DNA from: Aureispira sp. CCB-E
GTDB taxonomy: Bacteria; Bacteroidota; Bacteroidia; Chitinophagales; Saprospiraceae
Direction: 5' to 3'
Assembly (NCBI RefSeq): GCF_031326345.1
Contig: NZ_CP133671.1
Span: 1,550,001 to 1,614,000, forward strand
DNA length: 64,000 nucleotides
A program made the translations under genes and the position numbers. Shown in pieces: positions 1 to 8,697 of this stretch (position 1 is the stretch's first letter; each line of letters opens with the position of its first letter). Under the pieces are notes generated by a model. The model was given only the letters and a program-made list of their open reading frames with translations, did no database searches and was not told the origin of the DNA.

Positions 1-197
1 ATCAACAGCCAAGATGGTAAAAATAATGACCCAAAACATAGCAACTAGTTTTGTATAGAAGTATCTGTATTCCGCTTGAAATTTTTTAGAGGGGTTAGCA
101 CCATACTTCTTTCAAGTGTGTACGTGATTTGATATAAGTAGAAGAACCAATTAGGAGCTCATACTTATCTTCTATAGAATTAAGAAATAATTATTAG

Positions 198-269
198 ACG
201 CACAGACGGGACTCGAACCCATAGCCAAGGCTTATGAGACCTTGATGTTTGCCTTTACACCACCGTGCG
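198..269 (-). tRNA. tRNA with CAT anticodon (Met or Ile2)
   Basis: Read on the minus strand this folds as a cloverleaf with acceptor CGCACGG/CTGTGCG, T arm ATGGG-TTCGAGT-CCCGT and anticodon stem AAGGT/GCCTT around loop CTCATAA, so the anticodon is CAT. The D arm is short (GTGT/ACAT). The anticodon stem lacks the three G:C pairs of an initiator, so it is elongator Met or lysidine-modified Ile2. Without the inserted element it would lie directly next to the tRNA-Ala at 13874. No CCA is encoded. Confidence 0.85.
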
Positions 270-295
270 TTGAGTAACGATATATTTTATTAACC

Positions 296-312
296 TTGTG
301 GAAAAGGCGGGA
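296..312. repeat. attL core of the integrative element
   Basis: TTGTGGAAAAGGCGGGA is repeated exactly at 13871-13887. The right copy is the 3' end of an intact tRNA-Ala (acceptor and T-stem), whereas this left copy is only the orphan fragment. Together they bracket the element next to its integrase, as expected for site-specific insertion into a tRNA 3' end. Confidence 0.85.
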
Positions 313-935
313 TTGGAATTTTTATTTTCTATTCCATTTTAAACCATTTTATTATACATATAAAGAGACATTATCTGTCTCACTTTTTGTCTCAGCTGCA
401 AGAACATATTATAATTTTGCAAAAAATGGTTGACTGTATGTTGTCACTTATGAAGAGTAAACTGGGATTTTGTGAATTTAGTTCTCATGGTTTTATTTTT
501 TTGCCAAAAATTTGCTTTTTTTTTTCCAACATCCAACAAGCTATATAACTAATAAAGGGTCTATTTAGTATAAGTAGTTAATAATTAGTAAGTAATAGTA
601 AAATAATAACTAAAAAAAGTACTAAAAAGCTGTTGGAGTCTGTTGGAAATAACGCCTTATCTGTTGGATAAGTTCAACTTCTCGAAAAAAAAAGTAAAAA
701 TGGAGGAAAATCTATATTCCTACAAGTTGTAGGAAAAAAGCCTTGTTTTTCCAACAAAAAGCCGATTTATCCAACTTATTTCAACAGTGTAGGAGTTTTA
801 TTTTGCTGATTTGCAGTTATTTATGTTGATAAATGGGCTTTGTTGGAATTTTGCGACTTCAAAATATATATAAGCACTATAATTATAAAAAGAGCACAAA
901 AGTTATTTTTAAAAAAAGTCACAAAATAATTTTTA
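313..935. repeat. TGTTGGA iteron-like cluster, gene-free
   Basis: This 620-bp AT-rich stretch next to attL has no convincing ORF. The heptamer TGTTGGA occurs at 631, 641, 662 and 841, and its complement TCCAACA at 525, 532 (in tandem) and 750, with a 6/7 match at 770. A 9-bp inverted repeat TTCCTACAA-G-TTGTAGGAA lies at 717-735. Seven perfect copies in about 325 bp is far above chance. It could be a replication origin, an excision-factor binding region or an operator cluster. Confidence 0.6.
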
Positions 936-1205
936 CTAGCCTTTTTTAAGCCTCAAAAACAGCAGTTCAATGATACTTTCTTTATTAGTTAAAGATTGTC
1001 TCAATTGAATGATCTCCTGGTTTTGCTTTTCGATGATTTTAAAAAGTTCTTCTTCTTGCTTCTTGGTGTGTTCTGGTTGGAGCGTATTATTAGAGTTGCT
1101 TAACTCTGAATTATTGATAAAGGTATTACCATCTCCAATAACGATATTCATATTTAGAGTCAGGGTTAAAATAATGATATTATATTTTTCAGGTTGTGCT
1201 TTCAT
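936..1205 (-). CDS. HTH-less paralogue of the element repressor (possible antirepressor)
   Basis: The 89-residue protein has an Asn/Ser-rich segment (GDGNTFINNSELSNSNNT, about residues 24-41) followed by a heptad-like coiled coil to the C-terminus. The neighbouring repressor at 1275-1811 has the same order (NKDGNTIINNSKLTNSNN, then coiled coil), but this protein has no helix-turn-helix domain. It lies just downstream on the same strand, about 70 bp away, probably in one operon. I infer it could mix with the repressor through the shared coiled coil and modulate it. The function is not demonstrated and the homology is by eye. Confidence 0.6.
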   Translation of the reverse strand: MKAQPEKYNIIILTLTLNMNIVIGDGNTFINNSELSNSNNTLQPEHTKKQEEELFKIIEKQNQEIIQLRQSLTNKESIIELLFLRLKKG

Positions 1206-1274
1206 GTATCTAAAAAAACACGAATATTTTTTTGTTTAGTTCCCCGAAAAATAAAGATATATTTCCTTTATATA

Positions 1275-1811
1275 TTACTTGCCCTGTAACAATGAAATAA
1301 TCATTTCCTTGTCTTTTATTTGATTCTCTAAAGTGGCTATATTGCCCTCTAGTACTGACTTAGACTCTTCTAAGATTAATTTAGACTCTCGTAATAATTG
1401 GTTGGCGGTTTGTTCTATTTGGATCTCTTTTTTTAAAGATTTGATTTCTACCTTTAAGCTTTTTATCTCTGCTTTTAGCTCCTTCAGCTTTGAGTCGTTC
1501 TCACTTTGAATAACTGTATTATCTCCAGTATTGGTATTGTTACTGTTGGTTAATTTGCTGTTATTAATTATTGTATTACCGTCTTTATTAGGTTGGTATC
1601 CTTCCTGCATCATTTCACCAGCTCCTATTAATAGCCAATTAATATTAATTCCCATCTCTGCTAAGGGGGTTAATACTTTTGAGCTTGGTAAACCATCTCC
1701 TTTTACAATCCGATTGAAAGCTGATTGTGTAACTCCTAGCTCATCAGCTAATTGAGTTACATTTTTTTTTGAATAAAAAAGGTATAGTTTAAGTCTTTCA
1801 GATATAGACAT
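1275..1811 (-). CDS. XRE-family HTH repressor with coiled-coil tail
   Basis: The 178-residue protein starts with a Cro/CI-type helix-turn-helix of about 65 residues (QLADELGVTQSAFNRIVKG), then an Asn-rich linker (DGNTIINNSKLTNSNNT) and a long Lys/Glu/Leu coiled coil to the end that should drive oligomerisation. It is transcribed leftward, divergently from the small HTH gene at 2235, the usual layout of a lysogeny-type switch. It is probably the master repressor of the element, acting in the gap at 1812-2234. It lacks the peptidase domain of LexA/CI repressors, so SOS self-cleavage is not expected from the sequence. Confidence 0.8.
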   Translation of the reverse strand: MSISERLKLYLFYSKKNVTQLADELGVTQSAFNRIVKGDGLPSSKVLTPLAEMGININWLLIGAGEMMQEGYQPNKDGNTIINNSKLTNSNNTNTGDNTVIQSENDSKLKELKAEIKSLKVEIKSLKKEIQIEQTANQLLRESKLILEESKSVLEGNIATLENQIKDKEMIISLLQGK

Positions 1812-2234
1812 TTACAGAAGAATTAGGATAAAATAAATAATCTAATTTTCTCTTTTTTAGAGAAAATGTTGTTTTTAAGCTAAAAAAGTCTTTAATTTGT
1901 ATTATCAACAATAACTACTTAGTGGAATGAGCCAATTATTGTTGATAGAAAAAGTTCTAAATATTTGACCAAGCAAGGTACTAACTTTTTGCTTTAGGCT
2001 CAAATATCTTAATGTCTTATTTATCGTATGTGATTCCGTGGGAAGAATTACAAACGGCTGAACGGCTACCAGGAACAGCTACCATATTTTATCAAGGGCT
2101 TGATATTGGTATAAGGTTCGAGTCCTTACGTTCAACTAAAAATCCATAATTATTTAATAGTAAGACTTCAACAAGCTACTTTGTTTTGATAAGTGGCTTG
2201 GCGAAGCTTTGTCTAAAACCAAACAAATATAACT
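1812..2234. promoter_or_regulatory. Structured divergent control region of the element
   Basis: This gap separates the leftward repressor from the rightward operon and must hold both promoters. Visible structure includes a perfect 12-bp inverted repeat at 1903-1914/1936-1947 and two interleaved complementary pairs in pseudoknot order: AAAAAGTT with AACTTTTT, and ATATTTGA with TCAAATAT. Next come a tRNA-like fold at 2058-2135 and a 9-bp hairpin AAGCTACTT/AAGTGGCTT around 2172-2200. No ORF of note lies within. It could be operators, a structured RNA, or both. Confidence 0.5.
2058..2135 (+). other. tRNA-like fold of unclear identity
   Basis: On the plus strand TGAACG (2059-2064) pairs with CGTTCA (2129-2134). 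A D-like arm GCT-ACCAGGAAC-AGC with the conserved GG follows, and a canonical T arm TAAGG-TTCGAGT-CCTTA spans 2112-2128. The size (78 nt) fits a tRNA, but the central part forms TATCAAG-GG-CTTGATA rather than a 5-bp/7-nt anticodon arm, so no anticodon can be assigned. It is a decayed tRNA or a tRNA mimic. Confidence 0.4.
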
Positions 2235-2498
2235 ATGAAAAAAGGATCGCTAACACCACAGCAACTTTTTTGCCAGCTCTTAGATCAATTGGCAGTAAAC
2301 GAATACCGAGAGCTGCACAAAAAAATAGGAATCACAAAAAAAATGCTAACACATATGCGCAATGCGCCACATAGTGCTACTTATGAAATGACTTTGAAGT
2401 TTGCCAAAGCCTTAAACGTTGATCCCGTAGAATTAATTGATCTGTATGATTTTGGCGCTTCAAGAATAACCGTAGAAGAGTATAAAGGATTGAAATAA
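2235..2498 (+). CDS. Small Cro-like HTH protein
   Basis: The 87-residue protein is almost entirely an XRE-type DNA-binding domain: an ELHKKIGITKKMLTHMRN recognition region, then the typical ALNVDPVELIDLYDF tail seen after such domains. It is the first gene of the rightward operon and diverges from the repressor at 1275. I infer a Cro-like role that commits the element to replication or expression. A strong hairpin follows 4 bp after the stop codon. Confidence 0.7.
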   Translation: MKKGSLTPQQLFCQLLDQLAVNEYRELHKKIGITKKMLTHMRNAPHSATYEMTLKFAKALNVDPVELIDLYDFGASRITVEEYKGLK

Positions 2499-2502
2499 AA
2501 AA

Positions 2503-2528
2503 AGCTCCTAAGTTGCACCTTAGGAGCT
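2503..2528 (-). terminator. Perfect 10-bp hairpin, leftward terminator-like
   Basis: AGCTCCTAAG (2503-2512) and CTTAGGAGCT (2519-2528) pair perfectly across a 6-nt loop. On the minus strand the hairpin is followed directly by TTTTTTTATTT, the canonical intrinsic terminator form. On the plus strand only a short A-rich stretch follows. It may block leftward read-through toward the repressor, or attenuate the rightward operon. Confidence 0.55.
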
Positions 2529-2543
2529 AAAACTTAGCTGTCT

Positions 2544-3773
2544 ATGCAGACAGACAAAACAGACTTCAAAATTATGAAAAAATTTGCAAAAAATCCATAT
2601 TCCCTCGCTCGTAAGGGAATAAGTTCTTTGATTGCCTCCGAAAGTATGGAGGCAACCTTAGCTAAAAAGTTTCAACACACCACCTTTTCCAAACGTTTTT
2701 GGATGGTCAATTTGTCTTTGATGTTTCTAGCTTTTGCCGTGCAAATGGCTAGTTTAATTACAGCAGGTTTTATGTTGTATCATTACTTTGGCAATGTTCC
2801 GATGCTGCTAAGGATCCCTTTGTTACTGGTTGTTATTTTGGTGATAGAAGTTATTAAGCGGATTGCATTGGATGATGTGTTTAAATCTGCTTTTCAATAC
2901 CGAGAATTTGAACCGTTTTCTTTTGCTGTTTCAATGGTATTTGTGGGTATTAGTATAGGTATCTCTTATGGAGGGGCTTCTTTTGTTGCGGCTCTGATGG
3001 TGAACCAACCTCAAGCGATTGAACCAAGTTTAAAAAGTGCGGCTCCCATCCAAACCAATTATCAAGCGCAAATTGCAGCGATTGTACAAGAACGAGACAC
3101 GATTCGAGCTACTCGTTTGTACCGTGGCAAGCTAAGAAGTGAAGACCAACGAGCGATTAATAAGCACAACGAAACGATTAAAAGTTTGCAAACAGAGCAG
3201 CGGCAAGAGCTGCAGTCGTTGGCACAAGAAAATGATTCGTTGGCAGTCGCTGCAGCTGCAGCAACAGCGGTGTTAATTGCGCAAGCAACTAAAGAATGCC
3301 AGGCATTAGAACAACAGTTAGAATATGCGGTGCTTATCTTTGAATTGTTGCTGTTATTGTGCTTGTCGTTTAGTTGGTGGTATTATGATAATTGTCGAAA
3401 AGAGCGCCTTGGAATGGCAGAAAATGCCGCCATAGAAACGGCAGAAGAGGAGGAAGGCACTCCTTCTAGCACGCCAGCCGTTACTACAGCCGTTACGCCC
3501 ATTACTCCAGCAGCGACAGGAGGAGAAGCGGCTCCCATCTTGAGCCAAAAAAAGATTGGATTTATTGATTATGAGCAGACCGAAACGGCAGAAGAAAACG
3601 ACAGCCATACGATAGCAAAAGAATTAGAATATACTCGTAAATGTCCTGTTTGTGAAACGGGTTTTATTCATAATTCATGGAATCACACCTACTGTACAGA
3701 AGCCTGTAAAATCAAAGCTTGGGAAAAGCGGACGAACAGAAAATATACAGGGCCTACGACTAAAAAAGCATAA
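2544..3773 (+). CDS. Membrane protein with coiled coil and C-terminal zinc finger
   Basis: This is a 409-residue protein (399 if the start is ATG 2574). It has about four hydrophobic helices: two near residues 52-110, one near 125-152 and one near 257-275. A charged Glu/Gln-rich coiled coil sits between the third and fourth, and an Ala/Thr/Pro linker follows. The end carries a CPVC...YCTEAC four-cysteine finger (last 40 residues) like those at the ends of many phage and plasmid proteins. It lies between the Cro-like gene and the primase. I do not recognise the family. Membrane anchoring of the replication machinery is one guess. Confidence 0.7.
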   Translation: MQTDKTDFKIMKKFAKNPYSLARKGISSLIASESMEATLAKKFQHTTFSKRFWMVNLSLMFLAFAVQMASLITAGFMLYHYFGNVPMLLRIPLLLVVILVIEVIKRIALDDVFKSAFQYREFEPFSFAVSMVFVGISIGISYGGASFVAALMVNQPQAIEPSLKSAAPIQTNYQAQIAAIVQERDTIRATRLYRGKLRSEDQRAINKHNETIKSLQTEQRQELQSLAQENDSLAVAAAAATAVLIAQATKECQALEQQLEYAVLIFELLLLLCLSFSWWYYDNCRKERLGMAENAAIETAEEEEGTPSSTPAVTTAVTPITPAATGGEAAPILSQKKIGFIDYEQTETAEENDSHTIAKELEYTRKCPVCETGFIHNSWNHTYCTEACKIKAWEKRTNRKYTGPTTKKA

Positions 3774-3796
3774 CTAACCCCCTATAAAAACACATT

Positions 3797-6700
3797 ATGT
3801 ATATTACGAATTTAGAACAATTGAAATCAAAATTTGAGATAGAAACAGTAGTTGCTGATTTAACGGATTGGAATGAGGGAATGAAGCCTTCTATGTGCTG
3901 CCCATTTCATAAAGAAAAAACGCCTTCTTTTTCTATCTCAAAATCAAAAAATATAGCCACTTGTTTTGGGAGCTGTGGCAAGACGTACACCCCAATTAGT
4001 TTTGTAATGGAATACAAACAATTGGACTTTGTGGCAGCGGTAGAATATGCTGCAAAATTGCATCGGGTAGCGGTAGAGTATGCGGAGCAATTGAGCGAAG
4101 AGCAGCTGGAGGAGCTGAAAGCTCGACAAATCAAAAAAGAGCAATATTTGCTTTATAATCGTTTGGTTGCCGAGGCTTATTTTAAGCATCATCATGGAGA
4201 AGAGGAGCTGGTTGAAGAAATCTATTTTGGAGAAAGGAGTTTAAAAGGGGCAACGGTTCAAGCTTTTGGCATTTGTCAAAGTTCGGAGAATTGGCATTTT
4301 ACCGAGGATTTGAAATTAGACAATACAACCTTGAAAGAATTGGGCATTATCAAGAAAGGGAAAAAGGGCTTTTTTGATGTGTTTAGAAATCGTGTTTTAT
4401 TTCCTATTCATAACCCTAGTAGGGCAGTGGTTGGTTTTGCAGGTCGAGCGATAGAAGAGGATCAAAAACCTAAATACTTGAACAGCTGTGAAACGGATCT
4501 ATACCAAAAGGAGCAGCTCTTGTATGGCTTGAGTCAACAACTCCAAGAAATCAAAGCATCCAAAGTAGTTTATTTGGTAGAGGGGTATTGGGATGTTTTG
4601 AGTTTGTACGATGCGAAGTTCTTTGGAGCGGTAGCCGCTGGAGGCACATCGTTGAGTGTTGCACAAGCAAAATTGATCAATCGTTATGCGGAGCGTGTTG
4701 TTTTGTTGTATGATGGAGACCAGGCAGGAATAGAAGCCGTTAGCCGAAATCTACCCAAACTAATAGATATAGGACTTCATGTTGATATTATTCCTTTGCC
4801 CGAAAATCAAGATCCTGATAGTTACATTCGAGAGATAGGAGCAGAGGCATTTGAGGAGTATTGCAAGAAAAATAAAACAGATGCGATTAATTGGTATTTG
4901 GAGCATGAGCTGCAGCACTCAGAAAGAGATAATTTTGCAATTCAGCGTATTAGTGAGTTGTCTATTGAGTTGATTGCAAAAGTAAAAAATAGTTTATCTC
5001 AAGATTGTTATGTTCGAGATGTTTCCAAGTTGCTAGGCATTAAACAAAGTATTTTAGGAGGGCAACTTAATGAAAAATTAGGGGAATTAGCATTGACCTT
5101 AAAACAAGATACATTGACACCTGCACAGCGTAAAAGCTTGTTTAAATATGGGATTTATGAAGATGAAAAACAATATTGGTCTAGCGATGGGAAAGGAGGA
5201 TATTCTTGTATTTCTAATTTTGTAGTCAAGCCTTTGTTTCATCTCAAATCAAAAGAAAATCCAAAGCGCTTGTTTGAGTTGTTGAATAAATACGACCAAA
5301 AAGTTTTGTTAGATGTAGAGGCGGTTGTTTTGGTTGGTTTGGATAAATTTAGAGTAGCAGTTGAAGCAGAAGGGAACTATTTTTTTACGGGTAATTTGGC
5401 GCAGTACAACCGAATAAAAGCCAAGATTTATGATGAAATGAAAACCTGTTATGAAGTCGATGTGTTGGGCTATCACAAGGACGGTTTTTATACTTTTGGA
5501 AATGGCATTTATACCATAGAAAAAGGGTTTGTTCCTGTGAATAAATACGGTACTTTATGTTATAAAGACAAGCGTTATTTTTTGCCTGCTTTTAGCGATA
5601 TTTACAAGGATTCGGATATGTCCTTTAAAGATGAAAAAAACTTTGCTTACCAGGACTCAAAAATTACCTTCAAACAATGGTCTACTTTGTTTTGTAAGGT
5701 GCATGGCAGCAAAGGACAAATAGCCATCTGTTTTTATATTGCGACTCTGTTTAGAGATGTGATCCATGAGTATGTCAATTTTCCTTTACTCAATTTGTTT
5801 GGTCAACCAGGAACAGGAAAATCATTTATGGGAAAGAACCTTTCGTATATGTTTGGAATTGCTAAAGATGGTTTTAATCTCAATAGTGGTACGTTGGTTG
5901 GGTTTTATAATCGCTTGGTATTGGCTCGGAATGCCTTGGTATTTTGTGAGGAGTATTTTAATTCGATAGACTTTAGATTTATCCAGGGTTTAAAATCTAT
6001 TTACGATGGGATTGGACGAGAAAAAGGACAAAAGACAGGAACAAAAAGTTTGGTTAGTGAGATTTATTCCGCTTGTGTATTTGTAGGGCAGGAGCTGCCA
6101 ACATTTGACAATGCTTTGTTTACTCGTGTAATTAATTTGGCATTTTCACAAACAGAATACAGTCAAGAAGAAACGAATGCTGCAGAAGAATTAAAAGCCA
6201 TGCGCAAGAATGGGGAATTAATCAACATCACGGCAAAATTAAGCGCTTTTAGACCATATATCCAAGCCCATTATGAGGAGCAATACAACCGTACTTTTTC
6301 AGCCATCAAAAAGGCAGTCGCTCAAAAAGGAGTACACACTCGATTAGTTGAAAATAACGCTGCTATTTTAACGGTTTTTGATTTGCTGAAGGAAAAAGTT
6401 ACTTTTCCTTTTAGTACAGATGAAGTGTATCAAAATTGTATTGATAATATCTTGCACCAAAACGACCAAATACACAGCGAAACAGAAACGGCTATGTTTT
6501 GGGATTTGATCGAATACCTGGTAAGTACTGGACTCTTGGAAGAGGGCGTGGATTATAAGATTGTTGAAAAATTGAGCTGGAAAAATGTAAGCTATGATAA
6601 ACCTAAAAATATCTTGTATCTATCGTTTGCCAAAGCATTTCCATTGTATCGTGAATATCACAAGCGCCAATTGGGCAAAGATGGTTTAACAAAATCTTCT

Positions 6701-6985
6701 TTATCGCATTATCTCAAGACACACCCAGGCTTTATGGAGTACCTCAAAAGTACGAGAATGGGCAAGAAAAACACTTCTGCTTTTGTCTTTGATTATGATG
6801 CTCTAAATGTTCATATCAAAGAAGAAGGATCTGCTTCTTATGATTACACGGCAGAAAATGATATTTGGGCAGAACAGCAAGAACATGAAGATTTGATGAC
6901 TCAAAAAATTAAAAAAGCTCAAGAAGAGAATGCTAAAAAAGAGATGGATTATTATAATAAAGTCCTTAAATCGTCCAAGAAGTAA
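3797..6985 (+). CDS. DNA primase-helicase (CHC2 zinc finger, TOPRIM, P-loop)
   Basis: The N-terminus has a DnaG-type zinc-binding domain (C34/C35, H38, C56, C60). A TOPRIM domain follows, with LVEGYWDV and LLYDGDQAG at about residues 255-320. The C-terminal half has a Walker A motif GQPGTGKS (residues 669-676) and an acidic FCEEY Walker-B-like motif about 45 residues later. The fused layout resembles primase-helicases of satellites, phages and plasmids (P4 alpha-like organisation), not host DnaG. It should prime and unwind element DNA at an origin that is not identified here. Size is 1062 residues. It ends just before a 10-bp hairpin at 7001-7036. Confidence 0.88.
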   Translation: MYITNLEQLKSKFEIETVVADLTDWNEGMKPSMCCPFHKEKTPSFSISKSKNIATCFGSCGKTYTPISFVMEYKQLDFVAAVEYAAKLHRVAVEYAEQLSEEQLEELKARQIKKEQYLLYNRLVAEAYFKHHHGEEELVEEIYFGERSLKGATVQAFGICQSSENWHFTEDLKLDNTTLKELGIIKKGKKGFFDVFRNRVLFPIHNPSRAVVGFAGRAIEEDQKPKYLNSCETDLYQKEQLLYGLSQQLQEIKASKVVYLVEGYWDVLSLYDAKFFGAVAAGGTSLSVAQAKLINRYAERVVLLYDGDQAGIEAVSRNLPKLIDIGLHVDIIPLPENQDPDSYIREIGAEAFEEYCKKNKTDAINWYLEHELQHSERDNFAIQRISELSIELIAKVKNSLSQDCYVRDVSKLLGIKQSILGGQLNEKLGELALTLKQDTLTPAQRKSLFKYGIYEDEKQYWSSDGKGGYSCISNFVVKPLFHLKSKENPKRLFELLNKYDQKVLLDVEAVVLVGLDKFRVAVEAEGNYFFTGNLAQYNRIKAKIYDEMKTCYEVDVLGYHKDGFYTFGNGIYTIEKGFVPVNKYGTLCYKDKRYFLPAFSDIYKDSDMSFKDEKNFAYQDSKITFKQWSTLFCKVHGSKGQIAICFYIATLFRDVIHEYVNFPLLNLFGQPGTGKSFMGKNLSYMFGIAKDGFNLNSGTLVGFYNRLVLARNALVFCEEYFNSIDFRFIQGLKSIYDGIGREKGQKTGTKSLVSEIYSACVFVGQELPTFDNALFTRVINLAFSQTEYSQEETNAAEELKAMRKNGELINITAKLSAFRPYIQAHYEEQYNRTFSAIKKAVAQKGVHTRLVENNAAILTVFDLLKEKVTFPFSTDEVYQNCIDNILHQNDQIHSETETAMFWDLIEYLVSTGLLEEGVDYKIVEKLSWKNVSYDKPKNILYLSFAKAFPLYREYHKRQLGKDGLTKSSLSHYLKTHPGFMEYLKSTRMGKKNTSAFVFDYDALNVHIKEEGSASYDYTAENDIWAEQQEHEDLMTQKIKKAQEENAKKEMDYYNKVLKSSKK

Positions 6986-7344
6986 AAGAAAAAGTAGAGC
7001 AACAAGCCTATGAAAAATGGATTTTGTAGGCTTGTTAAAATTTACGCCTAGTAAAAAAGGGGAGAAGAGCAAAATATTTTAAATTCTCATAATAGCAAAA
7101 TACATTTGTGTAGCGATACGACATGATGCATGTCAAAAACAGGACACAAAGACACAACCTATACCTCCACCTGATCCGCCCTATCCTTAAGCCCTCTCTT
7201 GCTTCCTTGCTTCTCTCTATAGTGTCTTTGTGCTTCCTGTTTTTTTATTGCCCAATCAGAGATAAAACTTCCCACAGTAGACCATCCGATAAATAGGACA
7301 TTGATTTTAATCTAATCTTACACACATCAAATCAATGTTTAATT
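6986..7344. ncRNA. Gene-free structured region, candidate ncRNA/terminators
   Basis: Three structures lie in this 359-bp gap. A hairpin AACAAGCCTA/TAGGCTTGTT sits at 7001-7036. A 21-bp stem with a 2-nt bulge (7135-7155 with 7222-7245) encloses a 66-nt pyrimidine-rich loop and ends in a T run. A 10-bp stem ACATTGATTT/AAATCAATGT (7298-7338) lies just before the ATG at 7345. The large stem ending in T's is either a big intrinsic terminator or a small RNA with an exposed CU-rich loop. Confidence 0.4.
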
Positions 7345-7611
7345 ATGTCAGAAAATGTCACAGGTCATGCCAAGAGCGACCGCCCCCAACTTATCGAAAA
7401 AATGAAAGTGTTGCAACTCCTAGAGCAGCGCATGAAGACCCACCAGCAACAAGCCGAAAAAATTCTCAATAGTGGTTTGTTTCCTGATGAGGAGGATTGG
7501 CTATTGGATGATATGCCCGAAAGTAGCCCCCAAAATGAAGTCGATTATGCAACTATGACAACCCTAATTATTGAACTGAAAAGCATTTATAACCAAATCA
7601 CAAAACTCTAA
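7345..7611 (+). CDS. Small acidic helical protein of unknown function
   Basis: This 88-residue protein is predicted mainly helical and has an acidic middle (DEEDWLLDDMPE). No family is recognised. It is one base from the next gene, so the two are probably translationally coupled. A hairpin directly upstream (7298-7338) could control its translation. Confidence 0.55.
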   Translation: MSENVTGHAKSDRPQLIEKMKVLQLLEQRMKTHQQQAEKILNSGLFPDEEDWLLDDMPESSPQNEVDYATMTTLIIELKSIYNQITKL

Positions 7612-7612
7612 A

Positions 7613-8650
7613 ATGAAGGATCCTATTATAGAATTAGTACAGGCAGGATTGAGGGAAGAAGCCGCCCGAAAAAAGCAGCGAGAAACAGCTGCTCAAACAA
7701 AGATTCAAACAGCCTCTCAAACAGAAACTCAAACAATATCTCAAACAGGGGTAGAAACAGCCTCTACTGCTCAAAAACAAAGAAAAACAGTCAAATCAGA
7801 CAGTCTAGAAACAGAGGAGAAACAAAGCTCAAACAACGTTTCAAAAAATGTAGAAACAGCGCTCAAAAATGATGTAGAAACAGAGGAAAAAAACGAATGG
7901 GAAGATGATTTTCCAGAAGATTGGGAGGACGATAATTCACCACTTGAGGAGGAGCCTTTTATAAAAGAAAGTCCCGATCCCTTGTTGGATATGATTTACG
8001 ATCCAGGAGATACCACGGTGGATGAGCAAGTAGAAAAAAGTACAGGAGCGAGTACCAAAAGTTTGGAGACTTTGGCAAGCATTGGAGAAATGGTCATGGA
8101 TTATTTAGACAATTCTAAAGCACAACTTTGTGCCGCAATTAGTGGCAAAGAGGCGGCTTTGTTTGCATCGGATCAAAAGGCAAAAAAAGCCTTGATTGAA
8201 GCGACTAAAACCTATGTACAGGAAATCGGGTTGAAACCACCAACTCCCACTCAAACTTTTTTATTAGCCGTAGGTATGTGGTTGTTGCCATCGCTAAGTT
8301 TGGCAGGATTGGAGCGAGTGAAAATGATTACCGCCAAGAAAAAAACAATTGTTCCCAAACCAACAGGCAACCAAGTGAGAGATTACCAAGAGCCAGCTGC
8401 AGGAACAGAAGCCGCTGCTTTTAATGAAACACTAGAGGAGGAGCAAGCAACAGATTATACCCAGTGCAAGGAATACCAGGAAAAACGCCGCTTGTTTGAT
8501 CGCCATGCAAAGGGAACGTATCGCCATTTGAGTGATGGAACGTATGCGAATGTTGATTTGGCAAATGAGTTTCCAAGTGCTATGGTTTTAGAACTACTAG
8601 AAGCAGGAAAAACCAATGCAGAAATACGAGCAGTTTTGTACGAAGAGTAA
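7613..8650 (+). CDS. Low-complexity element protein with one hydrophobic segment
   Basis: The 345-residue protein begins with a Thr/Gln-rich repetitive stretch (repeats of the type QTxxQTxSQT, residues 20-60). An acidic region and a helical domain (about 145-210) follow, then one hydrophobic segment (TFLLAVGMWLLPSLSLAGL, about 218-236). The last 60 residues are Tyr/Arg-rich. No family is recognised. It belongs to the rightward operon, starting 1 nt after the previous stop. The repeats suggest a fast-evolving, perhaps surface- or scaffold-like role, but that is speculative. Confidence 0.55.
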   Translation: MKDPIIELVQAGLREEAARKKQRETAAQTKIQTASQTETQTISQTGVETASTAQKQRKTVKSDSLETEEKQSSNNVSKNVETALKNDVETEEKNEWEDDFPEDWEDDNSPLEEEPFIKESPDPLLDMIYDPGDTTVDEQVEKSTGASTKSLETLASIGEMVMDYLDNSKAQLCAAISGKEAALFASDQKAKKALIEATKTYVQEIGLKPPTPTQTFLLAVGMWLLPSLSLAGLERVKMITAKKKTIVPKPTGNQVRDYQEPAAGTEAAAFNETLEEEQATDYTQCKEYQEKRRLFDRHAKGTYRHLSDGTYANVDLANEFPSAMVLELLEAGKTNAEIRAVLYEE

Positions 8651-8697
8651 AAGAGAAAAACACAATTATCTAAACCACACAAAAAATAATCATCATC

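Noticed and set aside
1009-1755. Plus-strand ORFs opposite the two coiled-coil regulators
   Set aside because: Antisense shadows of clear proteins with HTH and coiled coil; compositionally unlikely.
1903-2135. tmRNA in the divergent gap
   Set aside because: There is no tag-peptide reading frame ending in Ala-Ala and no GGGGCTG-type start; only a tRNA-like arm is present.
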